NCBI GenBank assembly: GCA_963815645.1
Contig: CAWFHL010000001.1
Location: 2,108,001 to 2,172,000 of the forward strand
Direction: 5' to 3'
Source: JBBRHQ01 sp963815645
GTDB taxonomy: Bacteria > Actinomycetota > Thermoleophilia > Solirubrobacterales > 70-9
DNA length: 64,000 nucleotides
A model generated the notes under the pieces. That model saw nothing but the letters and a program-made list of their open reading frames with translations. It was not told where the DNA came from and ran no database searches. How positions within the stretch are numbered: position 1 is the first letter of the stretch; each line of letters starts with the position of its first letter. Shown here piece by piece: positions 7,538 to 17,340 of this stretch. Position numbers and translations under genes: made by a program.

Positions 7538-8521
7538 CTACGCGTGCGGGGAGCTCTCGGCCTCGATCGCCGCCTCGACCTCGCGCTCGAGGCCGCCGTG
7601 CTCAAGCTCCTCGACAACCTCGCTCTCTTCTTCGCGGGGACCGAGTGTGCCGACTACCGGCAGGTCACGCTCGGCCGAGAGCTCGTCGAGCGCTTCCTGC
7701 ATCATCGCCGTGACCGCGTGGTAGACCGCCTCCTCATCAGGGTCGGGGCCGAACCGGCGGCGCAGGTCGATCCTGGGCAGCACCTGGATCGTGATCTGGG
7801 AGGGCAAAGGGACGCGGCCCGGCAGGTCCAGCACGGTCACGCCGAAGGGAGGCGCGATCTGGATCGGCACGACCTTAAGACGCAGCAGCCGGTCGAGGGC
7901 AAGGAGGTGAGAGAGCCGCTCGCCGCGGGTCAGGAAGAGGGCGGTCTCCTGGCCGCCGATCGCCACCACGGGGACGATCGGCACGTCGGCCGCGAGTGCG
8001 AGGCGAACGAAGCCGCTGCGGTGGCCGAAGTCGATCTCCCCCGAGTGCCACGAGGGGCGATAGGTCTCGTGGTCCCCGCCGGGGTAGACGAGGAGGGCTG
8101 CGCCCTTCCGCAGCGCCGCCGTCGCGTTCTCGTGGTTCGCCGGGATCGTCCCGTACTTGCGCAGCGGTGCGAGGCCTGGCACCTGGAAGACCAGGTCGTG
8201 GGCGAGTTGGTGGAACATCCGGTAGGGCCCGAAGTGGTCATAGAAGCAGTAGGCGAAGGCGAAAGTGTCGGCGATCAGTGTCCCGCCCGAGTGGTTGCCG
8301 ACCAGCAGCACCGGCCCCTCAGCGGGGATCTGCTCGAGGCCCCGCACCTTGGGGCGGAAGTAGAGCTTCGCCAAGCGGCCCAACCCCGGCAGGGTCTCGC
8401 GGATGAACTTCGGATCTCGCTCGGCTAGCGGGTCCTCGGCACGGAAGCCGAGCAGATCTCGCGCCATCACCGAGGCGGTTCGGCGGGTGGCGCCGAGCAC
8501 CTCGGTGAAGATCTCTCTCAT
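7538..8521 (-). CDS. Lysophospholipid acyltransferase family protein (PlsC-like)
   Basis: A 327-residue protein with GPVLLVGNHSGGTLIAD near residues 68-84 (the acyltransferase His block), VYPGGDHETYRPSW near 145 (substrate-contact block) and VPIVPVVAIGGQE near 180. This arrangement belongs to the NHSGG subgroup of glycerophospholipid/diacylglycerol acyltransferase-like proteins, which transfer acyl groups from acyl-CoA to lysolipids at the membrane. The strict HX4D spacing is altered, as is usual in that subgroup. The next gene is divergent and encodes an acyl-CoA synthetase fusion, so a shared role in acyl metabolism is possible. Confidence 0.82.
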   Translation of the reverse strand: MREIFTEVLGATRRTASVMARDLLGFRAEDPLAERDPKFIRETLPGLGRLAKLYFRPKVRGLEQIPAEGPVLLVGNHSGGTLIADTFAFAYCFYDHFGPYRMFHQLAHDLVFQVPGLAPLRKYGTIPANHENATAALRKGAALLVYPGGDHETYRPSWHSGEIDFGHRSGFVRLALAADVPIVPVVAIGGQETALFLTRGERLSHLLALDRLLRLKVVPIQIAPPFGVTVLDLPGRVPLPSQITIQVLPRIDLRRRFGPDPDEEAVYHAVTAMMQEALDELSAERDLPVVGTLGPREEESEVVEELEHGGLEREVEAAIEAESSPHA

Positions 8522-8745
8522 CGATTCTCCCCTACCCCGTCAGCACGAGTGGCGATGGCCGGGGTCGGGCCGCTCAACAAGGAGTCTCGCTCAGCCTCGC
8601 CGAGAGCGCATCGAGAGTTGGCCACACTTTTGATGCGTGAACCGCATTCATCCGCCTATTCACTCTATCCGTGGGTAGTCCTGAAGAGATCCATCGGGGC
8701 CCCCCGGATTGTGACACTCCCCCGTACCCGCGCGGATAAAGGAGG

Positions 8746-8918
8746 TGGGAATCACGACCCAGCGCCGCGGCCGCTATCGCGAGATCGGGCCCCAGGCATT
8801 GGTCGAGCTGATTCTGAACCGGATGACGCCGCACCGGCTGAAGGGGCTGGCCGTAGTGGAACGCGACCAAGAACCCGCCGGCACGCGTGTAACCGCGGCG
8901 ACTACGATCGACGCGTGA
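8746..8918 (+). CDS. Possible small ORF coupled to the GNAT-synthetase gene
   Basis: A 57-codon frame whose TGA overlaps the GTG start of the next gene (GTGA), a sign of translational coupling. The peptide includes YREIGPQALVELILNRM and HRLKGLAVVERDQEPAG. The sequence AAAGGAGG lies at its start, but the only available start codon (GTG 8746) overlaps that site, which is poor spacing. No family recognised. The gap 8522-8745 holds no other gene that I can see. Confidence 0.3.
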
Positions 8919-11626
8919 CAGCCGTCTACCCCGCCCACCGGGAAGCCGATGTTGCGCTACGCGACGGCTCCACCGTCCACGTTCGGCCGGTTCGGCCGGG
9001 TGACGAACCAGCTCTGGTCGAATTCTTCGGCGCCCTCAGCCCGGAGTCGCGCGGGTTCCGCTTCTTCACCGCCGGCGCGAGCCTGGAGGGCGCCGCCCGG
9101 CTCACGGTCGACGTCAACTACCAGTCGCGCTACGGATTGGTCGCGACGCGCGGCGACGACGACCACCTTGTCGGCCAGGGCACCTACGTGGCAATCGGCC
9201 CGAGCCGGGCGGAGATCGCCTTCGCGATCTCCGATGAGCTCATGGGAAGGGGCCTGGGAACGATCCTGCTCGCCCACCTGGCCGAGGTCGCCGGCGAGTT
9301 CGGAATCTCAGTATTCGAGGCTGAGGTGCAGTCGGAAAACCGCCGCATGGTCGAAGTGTTCCGCGAGAGCGGATTCCCGGTCGAGATGTCCTCAGTGCCC
9401 GGGGCCATCCACATCGAGCTTCCGACCTCGTTCTCCCCCGAGGCGGTGGAGCGCTTCGAGCAGCGAGATCGGCTCGCCGCCGCCGCCGCGGTGCGCCGCT
9501 TTTTCGAGCCGCGTTCGGTCGCAGTCGTTGGTGCATCGCGCCGACGCGGCAGCGTCGGCGGCGAGATCTTTCACAACATGCTGGAGGCCGGTTTCGGTGG
9601 CGTCGTCTACCCGGTCAACCCATCGGCAGAGGTCGTCCAGTCCGTGCGGGCCTATCCCAAAATCAGCGACGTTCCAGGTGAGGTCGACCTGGCCGTGATC
9701 GCTGTTCCTGCCGAGGCCGTGGTCGACGCCGCCCACGCCTGTGTCGAGAAAGGGATTCCGGCGATGGTCGTGATCTCGGCGGGCTTCGCGGAAGTGGGAG
9801 AGAAGGGCGTCGAGCGCCAGCGCCATCTAGTCAAGATCTGCCGCGAGGCCGGGATCCGGTTGATCGGGCCAAACTGCCTGGGAATTCTCAACACCGCGCC
9901 CGAAAGCAGCCTCAACGCCACTTTTGCCCCGTCGATGCCGCCTCCAGGCAACGTCGGCTTCGTGACGCAGAGCGGTGCCCTCGGCTTGGCGCTGATCGAT
10001 CTCGCTTCGGATCGCGGACTGGGTGTCTCCTCGTTCGCCTCGATCGGCAACCGCGCCGACGTCACGGCCAATGACCTGCTCGAGTACTGGGAGGACGACG
10101 AGAGCACCCGAGTCGCGCTGCTCTACATCGAGTCGTTCAGCAATCCGCGGCGCTTCTCCAAGGTGGCTCGGCGGATCGGGCGCCAGAAGCCGATCGTGGT
10201 CGTCAAGAGCGGGCGATCGTCCGCGGGTGCGCGCGCGACCGGATCCCACACCGGGGCGCTGATCTCGGCCTCCGACGTGACGGTCGACGCGCTCTTCGAC
10301 CAGGTTGGGGTTATCCGCACCGATAGTCTCGCGGAGCTCCTCGATGTGGCGTCGCTGCTCGCGAACCAGCCTCTGCCGGCGGGCCCGAGGGTGGGGATCA
10401 TCACCAATGCAGGTGGGCCCGGGATCATGTGCGCCGACGCGTGCGAGGCGGCTGGTCTCGAGGTCCCGACGCTGCCCGAGCAGGTCAAGGCGTCACTGTC
10501 TGAATGGCTGGCACCGGAGGCTTCGCTGGCCAACCCGGTCGACATGATCGCGACGGCGAGCGCCGAGCAGTACCGGAAGACGATCACCCGACTCGCCGAG
10601 TGGGAAGGAATCGAGGCGCTGATCGTGATCTTCATCCGGCCACTGCTGACCCGTGCCGAGGACGTCGCCGAGGCCGTGCGAGACGCCTGCGCGGGGCTGA
10701 GCCGGGAGATGCCCGTGCAAGCTGTCTTCATGTCGACTCACGATCACGCGGCGATGGCCGCTGCCGGCGGCGTGCCCGCGCACCTCTATCCCGAGGACGC
10801 GGTCCGGGCGCTCGGTCGGGTGATGCGCCACGTCGAGTGGCGAGCACAGCCGCAGGAGGAGCCGGCTGAGATCGCCGACGCCGATGTCGACGGCGCCGTC
10901 GCCGTGATCGCCCAGGCCCTCGCCCGCGGCGGAGGATGGCTCGGCCTGGAGGAGATCACCAATTTGCTGGGCTGCTATGGCGTCGCGATGCCCGAGTGGC
11001 GCTCGGTCACAGACTCGGTCGCCGCCGGTCACGCCGCAGAGGAGCTGGGAGCTCGCGTGGCGCTCAAAGCGGCCGGTCCGGCGATCGTGCACAAGACCGA
11101 TCTCGACGCGGTCCGGGTCGGGCTCGAGGGGGCGGCCGAGGTCTCATGGGCCGCGGTGGAGATGGACGAGGCGCTCAGCGGCGCCGGGGTCGAGCGCCAG
11201 AGCTTCATCGTCCAGAGCATGGTCGAGATCGGCACCGAGCTGTTGGTCGGCGTGGTCAGCGATCCCGTGTTCGGGCCGGTGCTCGCCTGCGGCGCAGGCG
11301 GGACACAGGCCGAGCTACACAAGGACATCACCGTGAGAATCTGCCCACTGACCGCGCGCGAAGCGGGCGAGATGATCCGTTCGCTGGCGATCTATCCCCT
11401 TCTGACCGGCTTTCGTGGAGCGCCTGAGGCCGACCTCGATGCGCTTCAGGGAGTCTTGTTGCGAATCGGCGCCATGGTCGACGCCCATCACGAGATCGTC
11501 GAGCTCGACCTCAACCCGGTGATGGCGGGACCGCAGAGGTCGCTGGCGGTCGATGCGAGGATCCGAGTCGAGGAGGCGCCGCCGCATCGTCCCTGGCCCA
11601 GCACCTGGAAGGTCGATGACACCTGA
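8915..11626 (+). CDS. GNAT N-acetyltransferase fused to an NDP-forming acyl-CoA synthetase
   Basis: A 903-residue fusion. An N-terminal GNAT domain (about 18-165, starting ALRDGSTVHVRPVRPGD) is followed by a CoA-binding Rossmann domain (FFEPRSVAVVGASR near 190). Succinyl-CoA-synthetase-like domains carry GPNCLGI near 317, TQSGALG near 350 and GSHTGAL near 444. A C-terminal ATP-grasp domain has ALKAAGPAIVHKTD near 710. It resembles Pat-type protein lysine acetyltransferases, but with the GNAT domain at the N-terminus as in actinobacterial homologues. It may acetylate enzymes such as acyl-CoA synthetases, or make acyl-CoA. GTG 8915 is chosen because the GNAT domain starts right after it; longer upstream frames are not conserved-looking. 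Confidence 0.85.
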   Translation: MTAVYPAHREADVALRDGSTVHVRPVRPGDEPALVEFFGALSPESRGFRFFTAGASLEGAARLTVDVNYQSRYGLVATRGDDDHLVGQGTYVAIGPSRAEIAFAISDELMGRGLGTILLAHLAEVAGEFGISVFEAEVQSENRRMVEVFRESGFPVEMSSVPGAIHIELPTSFSPEAVERFEQRDRLAAAAAVRRFFEPRSVAVVGASRRRGSVGGEIFHNMLEAGFGGVVYPVNPSAEVVQSVRAYPKISDVPGEVDLAVIAVPAEAVVDAAHACVEKGIPAMVVISAGFAEVGEKGVERQRHLVKICREAGIRLIGPNCLGILNTAPESSLNATFAPSMPPPGNVGFVTQSGALGLALIDLASDRGLGVSSFASIGNRADVTANDLLEYWEDDESTRVALLYIESFSNPRRFSKVARRIGRQKPIVVVKSGRSSAGARATGSHTGALISASDVTVDALFDQVGVIRTDSLAELLDVASLLANQPLPAGPRVGIITNAGGPGIMCADACEAAGLEVPTLPEQVKASLSEWLAPEASLANPVDMIATASAEQYRKTITRLAEWEGIEALIVIFIRPLLTRAEDVAEAVRDACAGLSREMPVQAVFMSTHDHAAMAAAGGVPAHLYPEDAVRALGRVMRHVEWRAQPQEEPAEIADADVDGAVAVIAQALARGGGWLGLEEITNLLGCYGVAMPEWRSVTDSVAAGHAAEELGARVALKAAGPAIVHKTDLDAVRVGLEGAAEVSWAAVEMDEALSGAGVERQSFIVQSMVEIGTELLVGVVSDPVFGPVLACGAGGTQAELHKDITVRICPLTAREAGEMIRSLAIYPLLTGFRGAPEADLDALQGVLLRIGAMVDAHHEIVELDLNPVMAGPQRSLAVDARIRVEEAPPHRPWPSTWKVDDT

Positions 11627-12027
11627 GCAGGCGAGTTGCTGTCGGCGTCGGGCGGTCAGAGCACCTCGGTTCCGCGCTTGGCGAACACCGTAGGCGCCTT
11701 CGCCGGCTGCTCGCATCACAGAGATGATCTCGTCGAGCCTCGGCGGGTCGGCTGGAAACCGGCGGCCCGCTGTCGATCGGCACCCTCCCTCATCTGCCCT
11801 CGCTGCCTCTTGCGGTGGGTTTTCGCAACAGGCTCCATGGAAAGGAGCGCCTTCGAACGCGCGCTCGCTTTCGAGCGAAGGATGGAGTACGCGCCAGAAG
11901 CCCAATCCGTCGAGCGAGACCAAGCTCGCTTTGGGGGATCAACAGAAGCCGTAGCCGAAAATCGCCCGGGCCGGTGTTGCGCTCGCGACTCCGCTGTGGT
12001 AGGCCTTCAAGTGGCAAGGCCAGCCAA
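11627..12027. other. Intergenic stretch with no recognisable gene
   Basis: Four hundred bases between the synthetase fusion and the beta-helix gene. Several short frames are open on both strands, but none shows a family motif, a good ribosome site or a signal peptide. No hairpin terminator or tRNA was seen. Confidence 0.5.
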
Positions 12028-13746
12028 ATGAGGCATGCGGGCTTGATCACACGCGTATGGAAGGTCCCTCGGGCGAGTCTGCTGGCGCTCGCAGTCGCCC
12101 TCGGCGTTTCGCTTGCCTTCACCGCGGCCGCGTCGGCCCGCGTCCTGCGCGTCGCCCAGAGCCATTCGCCGGGTACGGCTGCCCCACAGTTCAGCTCGAT
12201 CCAGGCCGCCGTCGACGCCGCTCGGCCCGGCGACTGGATCCTGGTTGCGCCGGGCGACTACCACGAGCGCGGCGACTACACCACTCACAAGCCGACCGAT
12301 GAGGCCGGCGCCGGCGTGCTGATCACGACGCCGAACATCCACCTGCGCGGGCTGGATCGAAATGGCGTCGTCGTCGATGGGACCAAGCCGGGCTCGCCGA
12401 GGTGCTCGTCGGCGGCCGCGAATCAGGACTTCGGGCCCGGCGGCCTGGGGCGAAACGGGGTCGAGGTCTTCAAGGCAGACGGCGTCACGGTGGAGAACCT
12501 CACCGTCTGCAACTTCCTGGACGGCAGCGGCGACGGCGGCAACGAGATCTGGTTCAACGGCGGTGACGGCAGCGGCCAGATCGGCATGGGACCGTTCCGC
12601 GGCGACTACCTCTCGGCGACCTCGACCTTCTACGGCGGCTCCGATGCCCCCGCCGGCACCTACGGGATCTTCACCTCCAACTCCCGGGGGCCGGGAGTGA
12701 TCGACCACTCCTACGCCAGCAACATGAACGACGCCAGCTACTACATCGGCGCCTGCCCCGACTGCAACCAGGTGCTGACCCACGCGCACGCCGAGGGAAG
12801 CGCGCTGGGCTACTCGGGGACCAACTCGGGCGGCCACCTGATAGTGGAGAAGTCCGAGTGGGATCTCAACAACACAGGCATCGTCACCAACTCGCAGAAC
12901 AATGACGACGCACCGTCGCCGCAGGTCGGCCTCTGCCCCGGAAGCGCGACCCGGTCCTGCACGACCTTCCGCAAAAACTTCATCCACGACAACAACAACC
13001 CCAACGTGCCGATGGCCGGCAGCGCCTCCTTTGGCCCGCCGGGCACCGGCATGGTCGTCTCCGGCGGTCGCTTCGACACGGTTACCCGTAACCGGATCAC
13101 CGACAACGGTGCCTGGGGAATCCTGCTCGCGCCGTTCCCCGATGACACCCCGAACCCGCTCGACACCCCGTCGCACTGCCAGGGCGGGACCCTCAACTTC
13201 GTCGTCGCCTGCTACTACGACGACTGGGGCAACGAGGTCTCCGACAACTCGCTGAGCGGCAACGGGTTCTTCGGCAACCCGACCAACGGCGACCTCGCCG
13301 AGATATCCCAACCGCACGATCCCGGCAACTGCTGGCACGGCAACTTCCATCCCGACGCCACCCCGGTGACCAGCGCGCCCGCCAACCTCCAGGCCACCCA
13401 CGCGACCTGCGGCATTCCCAACCAGGGGGCCAGCCTCGCCGACCCGCTGACGGCGCAGGTGATCTGCGCGACGCAGGCGTTCGGGCCCTGCCCGCCGCAA
13501 CCGGGCATGAGCTATCCGCGGCCGACCAACGTTCAGATGCTGCCCCTGCCGGTGCAGCCTTCGATGCGGTCGCCATGCTCCGGGGTCCCCAACACGCCGT
13601 GGTGTAAGAACCCGCGCCGAGGGGGTGGGCTGTGCTGGCAACCGGGAGAGCCGTTCAAGAAGGGACCGATTTCCGGCCCAGGGCCGCACTGGCGTCCGCT
13701 AGCGCCTCCACCTCCATGGTCAGCTCCTCGGGCGGAGCCTCGCTGA
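12028..13746 (+). CDS. Secreted right-handed beta-helix (pectate-lyase-fold) protein
   Basis: A 572-residue exported protein. A signal peptide (about residues 12-38, ASLLALAVALGVSLAFTAAASA) is followed by SSIQAAVDAARPGDWILVAPGDYHE, the standard first turn of parallel beta-helix proteins. Asn/Gly-rich coils follow (GVVVDGT, VENLTVCNF, NRITDNGAWGI). Several Cys residues may form disulfides outside the cell. Polysaccharide binding or cleavage is typical of the fold, but no catalytic triad can be assigned. The last 30 residues, Pro/Trp-rich, run antisense into the convergent gene (overlap 13655-13746), so the natural end may be shorter in relatives. Confidence 0.8.
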   Translation: MRHAGLITRVWKVPRASLLALAVALGVSLAFTAAASARVLRVAQSHSPGTAAPQFSSIQAAVDAARPGDWILVAPGDYHERGDYTTHKPTDEAGAGVLITTPNIHLRGLDRNGVVVDGTKPGSPRCSSAAANQDFGPGGLGRNGVEVFKADGVTVENLTVCNFLDGSGDGGNEIWFNGGDGSGQIGMGPFRGDYLSATSTFYGGSDAPAGTYGIFTSNSRGPGVIDHSYASNMNDASYYIGACPDCNQVLTHAHAEGSALGYSGTNSGGHLIVEKSEWDLNNTGIVTNSQNNDDAPSPQVGLCPGSATRSCTTFRKNFIHDNNNPNVPMAGSASFGPPGTGMVVSGGRFDTVTRNRITDNGAWGILLAPFPDDTPNPLDTPSHCQGGTLNFVVACYYDDWGNEVSDNSLSGNGFFGNPTNGDLAEISQPHDPGNCWHGNFHPDATPVTSAPANLQATHATCGIPNQGASLADPLTAQVICATQAFGPCPPQPGMSYPRPTNVQMLPLPVQPSMRSPCSGVPNTPWCKNPRRGGGLCWQPGEPFKKGPISGPGPHWRPLAPPPPWSAPRAEPR

Positions 13747-15286
13747 CGATCTTTGCTCGCGCCTCTAGGCTGAGTTCCTCGAGCGGCTCGCGCTCGGCCA
13801 GCTGGCGCCGGACCACGGCGACATCCGCGTCCGAGACCCGTTCGGGGTCGAGCTGACGTTCGCTAGCGCGCGAGAGTAGAACGTCGGCGGAAACCCGGCA
13901 CTCGACGAACAAGAGCGGGACCGGATTCTTGCCGAGGCCCGCCCGGAAAGCGTCGCGCTCCCGGCGGCGGTGGAAGGTCGCGTCGACGATCGCTCCGCCC
14001 GACCGCTGGAGCTCGTGCTGCGCGGAAGCGCCCAGCTCGCGGTAGGTGCGCTCGGTGAACTCCGGCGAGTAGTGGTTCGGTGCCGCCCGCGCCTTGGAGG
14101 CAAGGCCGGCGAGGCGCTTGCGCGTGACATCGGAGGAGATGTGGGCCCAGCCGCTGATGGACGCCAGCTCGTGCGCAAGCGTGGTCTTTCCGCTGGCCGC
14201 AACGCCGCAGATCGCCAGCACCAGCGGCTGCCGCGCGCGCCAGGCTAACCGGTGCCCGAGCCGGAAGTGCTCGCGGGCGGCGTCCTCCTGGGTACCCCGC
14301 TCGCGACTATCCTCGGGGAGCTCGCGGGCCCGCAGGCAGGCGACCTTTGCGCGGACCCAGGCCCGGTAGGAGGCGAAGAACCAGAGCACCGGATCGTCCC
14401 CAGGCTCGCCGCCCGCCTCGCGGTAGGCCTCGACCAGAGCAAGCGCGAGGTCCTCTGCACCGAGTGCGGTCACGTCCATGACCAGGAACGCGATGTCGGC
14501 GGCGACGTCGATCTGGCGCAGCGTTGGGTCGAACTCGATGCAGTCGTAGATGTAGACGGATCCTTCTGCGGGGACGATCACGTGCTCGGCGCGCAGATCG
14601 CCGTGGCATTCGCGCACCAATCCGTGACGTGCCCTCGCCTCGAGCTGTTCTCGCTGGGCAGACAGAAAGGCGTCCGTGAAATGCTCTGCCGCCTTCAGAC
14701 GGTGCTCGCCGAGAAGCGATGCGCCCGTCTCACGCAGTGTCGCCAGATTCTCCTTCAGCGTCGCGACCAGGACCTCGACGCTGCGTTGCGGCTCCGGGGC
14801 AAGGGGTGCGTCGGCGTGAAGGCGGGCCAACCGCTGGGCGACGGTGAAGACGTGGTTGCGCTCGAGCTTGCCCTCGGCGGCGAGGGTGGCCATGCTCCTG
14901 TTCTCGTCAACCGGTCGCATCTCGACCGCGTACTCGACTGCGGCCGGGTCCTCCTCGGAGGTCATGCTCCACCGGCCACCCACGCGGGTGATGCCGACCA
15001 CGCCAAGGTAGATCCGCGGGGCGTAGCGACGGTTCAGGCGCACCTCCTCCCGGCACATCTCGCGGCGCCGTTCGGGGCTGCTGTAGTTGAGAAATGGCAG
15101 GGCCAGCGGTTTCTTCACCTTGTAGGCGAGCTCGCCGGCGAGAAAGACCCACGAAATATGCGTCTCGCGCAGCTCCACCGATTCCGGCGCGTGGGGGTAG
15201 AAGCCCGGCTCGAGCATCGCGGAGACGAGCTGCGGCTGTTCCCTGGTTGCGTTCCCCATTCGGGGGCATGCTGACAGCGTCGCCAT
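13655..15286 (-). CDS. Aminoglycoside-phosphotransferase-like domain fused to a P-loop ATPase
   Basis: A 543-residue two-domain protein. The N-terminal half is kinase-like, with KVKKPLALPFLNYSS (possible ATP lysine), HGDLRAEHV near 225 (catalytic loop) and the D-containing EFDPTLRQIDVAADIAFL after it. The C-terminal half is a P-loop kinase/ATPase with GVAASGKTT near 360. This fusion is known as the 'bifunctional aminoglycoside phosphotransferase/ATP-binding protein' family; its substrate is not established, and resistance should not be assumed. ATG 15286 is used; an internal ATG nine codons later is equally possible. The gene converges on the beta-helix gene with a 92-base overlap. Confidence 0.8.
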   Translation of the reverse strand: MATLSACPRMGNATREQPQLVSAMLEPGFYPHAPESVELRETHISWVFLAGELAYKVKKPLALPFLNYSSPERRREMCREEVRLNRRYAPRIYLGVVGITRVGGRWSMTSEEDPAAVEYAVEMRPVDENRSMATLAAEGKLERNHVFTVAQRLARLHADAPLAPEPQRSVEVLVATLKENLATLRETGASLLGEHRLKAAEHFTDAFLSAQREQLEARARHGLVRECHGDLRAEHVIVPAEGSVYIYDCIEFDPTLRQIDVAADIAFLVMDVTALGAEDLALALVEAYREAGGEPGDDPVLWFFASYRAWVRAKVACLRARELPEDSRERGTQEDAAREHFRLGHRLAWRARQPLVLAICGVAASGKTTLAHELASISGWAHISSDVTRKRLAGLASKARAAPNHYSPEFTERTYRELGASAQHELQRSGGAIVDATFHRRRERDAFRAGLGKNPVPLLFVECRVSADVLLSRASERQLDPERVSDADVAVVRRQLAEREPLEELSLEARAKIVSEAPPEELTMEVEALADASAALGRKSVPS

Positions 15287-15545
15287 CGCAGGACAGTCAT
15301 CCGGGCCCGAACGGATTCGATATGGCCGAGGGTGGCCCCGCGGGCAATGCCCTCCGGCGCCCGCGTCAGGCTAGGCCGAGTTCCTCGACCGCGCGACGGT
15401 CATGCGCTTTGCCGTTCCGCTTGATCTGCAGGGCTTTCTCGCGGCCGCCCGCGCCCGGGCGAATGTCGGAGTTTCTCTCGCAGTTGGCATGCGGCGGATT
15501 ACGGATGCCTGCCCCGGATCAGCGATATAGAATGGCGAGCCGACG

Positions 15546-17021
15546 ATGAGTAAGCGGTCGATCACCCGGCGACAGTTGATCGGCAGCGCGACCGCGGCGA
15601 GCGTTGCCACCACACTTCCTGCGGGAGCGGCCTGGGCGGCGCAGGGCGGCACCCGCCGCGCCGACGTTGCGATCGTCGGCGGAGGCCTCGCAGGCCTCAC
15701 CGCGGCCCGGGCGCTCGTCCGGGCCCGACACTCGGTAGTGGTGATGGAGGCCGACGACCGCGTGGGCGGGCGAACCGAGAACCACCCGATCGGCGGTGGC
15801 GAGATCAGCGAACTGATGGGCGAATATGTCGGACCGACCCAGGACCGGGTGGTTCGCCTCGCCCGCCGGCTGGGGATTCGCACCTTCAAGACCTATAACC
15901 AGGGCCAGAGCGTCCTCTTCCTCAACGGTCAGCGCTCGACCTATCCGGCGGCCGTCGGCATTCCAACCGAGCAGCCGCTCTTTGGCGACACCCTCGCCGC
16001 TCTGCAGAGTTTCGACTCGCTCGTTGCCCAGGTGCCCCTGCAGCAGCCATGGCGTGCGGCCCAGGCCTCTGACTGGGACGCCCAGACGCTCGATACCTGG
16101 ATCGCCGCCAACATCGCATCCGCCGATGTGCGAACGCTCTTCGGGGCCGCCGTCAACGCGATCTGGGGAGCTGAGCCGCGCGACCTCTCCCTTCTTTACG
16201 CGCTCTGGTACGCGCGGGCCGCGGGCAACGCGACCACGCCCGGCAGCTTCGTGCGCCTGATTAGTACCGGCAACGGAGCCCAGGAGAGCCGCTTCGTCGG
16301 CGGCTCAGAGCTGATCTCGATCCGCATGGCCGCCAAGCTGGGGAAGCGTGTCGTCGTCGATTCGCCGGTGCGGCGCATCATTCAGGACCGCCACGGGGTC
16401 ACGGTCGAGTCCGAGCAGGTCACGGTGCGGGCGCGCCGGGCGATCGTGGCGATCCTGCCCGCGCTGACAGCAGCGATCGAGTTCCACCCCCCGCTGCCGG
16501 GACCGCGAGCTCAGCTGATCCAGCGCATGCCGCACGGCACCCTGGCCAAGGCGGAAGCCGTCTATGACCGGCCGTTCTGGCGCGACGACGGACTCAGCGG
16601 TCAGGCCGTCTCCGACACGGGACCTGCGCGAACCACCTTCGACAACTCACCGCCGGACGGGCGCCCGGGTGTCCTCTTCGGCTTCGTCGGCGGCCACGAC
16701 GCTCGCGCCTGGATGAAGCTGTCCCCGAGCGCACGACGGACCGCGGTGCTCGACAACCTCGTCACCTACTTTGGTGAACGTGCCAGGCACCCGCGCTCCT
16801 ACATCGAGGACGACTCGGCGGTCGACGAGCCCTGGATCCGCGGCTGCCCCACGGTGACTCTTCCTCCCGGCGTCCTGTCCGACTTCGGCCCGGCGATCCG
16901 CGCGCCGTTCCGGCGCGTGCATTGGGCCGGCAGCGAGACCTCGTTCTTCTGGGCCGGCTACATGGACGGCGCGGTACGTTCCGGCGAGCGAGTCGCCAAG
17001 GAGGTCCGAGGCAAGCTATGA
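15546..17021 (+). CDS. Tat-exported flavin monoamine oxidase
   Basis: A 491-residue FAD enzyme. The N-terminus SITRRQLIGSATAAS with a hydrophobic stretch and AWAA is a twin-arginine signal, so the enzyme should fold with FAD and cross the membrane. The dinucleotide site VAIVGGGLAGLTAAR lies near residues 38-53, followed by MEADDRVGGRT. The C-terminal FAD motif is HWAGSETSFFWAGYMDGAVRSGERVA. It belongs to the amine oxidase (MAO/PAO) family, oxidising primary or secondary amines to aldehyde, NH3 and H2O2. Length is normal. No amine-transport neighbour suggests a substrate. Confidence 0.88.
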   Translation: MSKRSITRRQLIGSATAASVATTLPAGAAWAAQGGTRRADVAIVGGGLAGLTAARALVRARHSVVVMEADDRVGGRTENHPIGGGEISELMGEYVGPTQDRVVRLARRLGIRTFKTYNQGQSVLFLNGQRSTYPAAVGIPTEQPLFGDTLAALQSFDSLVAQVPLQQPWRAAQASDWDAQTLDTWIAANIASADVRTLFGAAVNAIWGAEPRDLSLLYALWYARAAGNATTPGSFVRLISTGNGAQESRFVGGSELISIRMAAKLGKRVVVDSPVRRIIQDRHGVTVESEQVTVRARRAIVAILPALTAAIEFHPPLPGPRAQLIQRMPHGTLAKAEAVYDRPFWRDDGLSGQAVSDTGPARTTFDNSPPDGRPGVLFGFVGGHDARAWMKLSPSARRTAVLDNLVTYFGERARHPRSYIEDDSAVDEPWIRGCPTVTLPPGVLSDFGPAIRAPFRRVHWAGSETSFFWAGYMDGAVRSGERVAKEVRGKL

Positions 17022-17139
17022 GGCTGGCCCCGCGGCGCTGTACGCGGCCGCGAGGAACGGTTCGCCTCGCCGCTAGTAGAGACGCCCGGAAATTCGGCGC
17101 GTAACTGCCCGCGCCTTTCCGACCGGGCCGGGCGCCAGG

Positions 17140-17340
17140 ATCGAGTCCGGGCGGCGCGCGCGTGTGGGCGGTCCTTGAGTCCATCGATGCGCTCCTCGAA
17201 GAACCGTCGTCGCCACCGCCCGACGATCCCGGCCGAGGTGTCGAGCCGAGCCGCAATCTCGACGCTGGTCTTGCCCGCGGCCGCGTAGAGGATGATCGGG
17301 GCGATCCGCTCGAGCTCGGAGCGCTCCTTGTGGCCAACTG
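17140..17340 (-). pseudogene. IS630-like transposase N-terminal fragment
   Basis: The minus strand encodes SELERIAPIILYAAAGKTS, then VEIAARLDTSAGIVGRWRRRF, then EERIDGLKDRPHARAART. This is the helix-turn-helix and linker of IS630-family transposases (A.EIA..L......V..W..RF...GL.GL.D.PR.G.P). The DDE catalytic domain is absent and the frame continues into unrelated sequence antisense to the amine oxidase gene. It is a dead fragment. Confidence 0.65.

Noticed and set aside
12007..13689. Long minus-strand open frame (560 codons) opposite the beta-helix gene
   Set aside because: Composition is Arg/Val/Gly-rich without motifs, and the plus strand has a signal peptide and a beta-helix pattern. It is an antisense shadow.
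13655..15286. Aminoglycoside resistance gene
   Set aside because: The kinase domain belongs to a widespread fusion with a P-loop domain whose substrate is unknown. Drug resistance is not supported.
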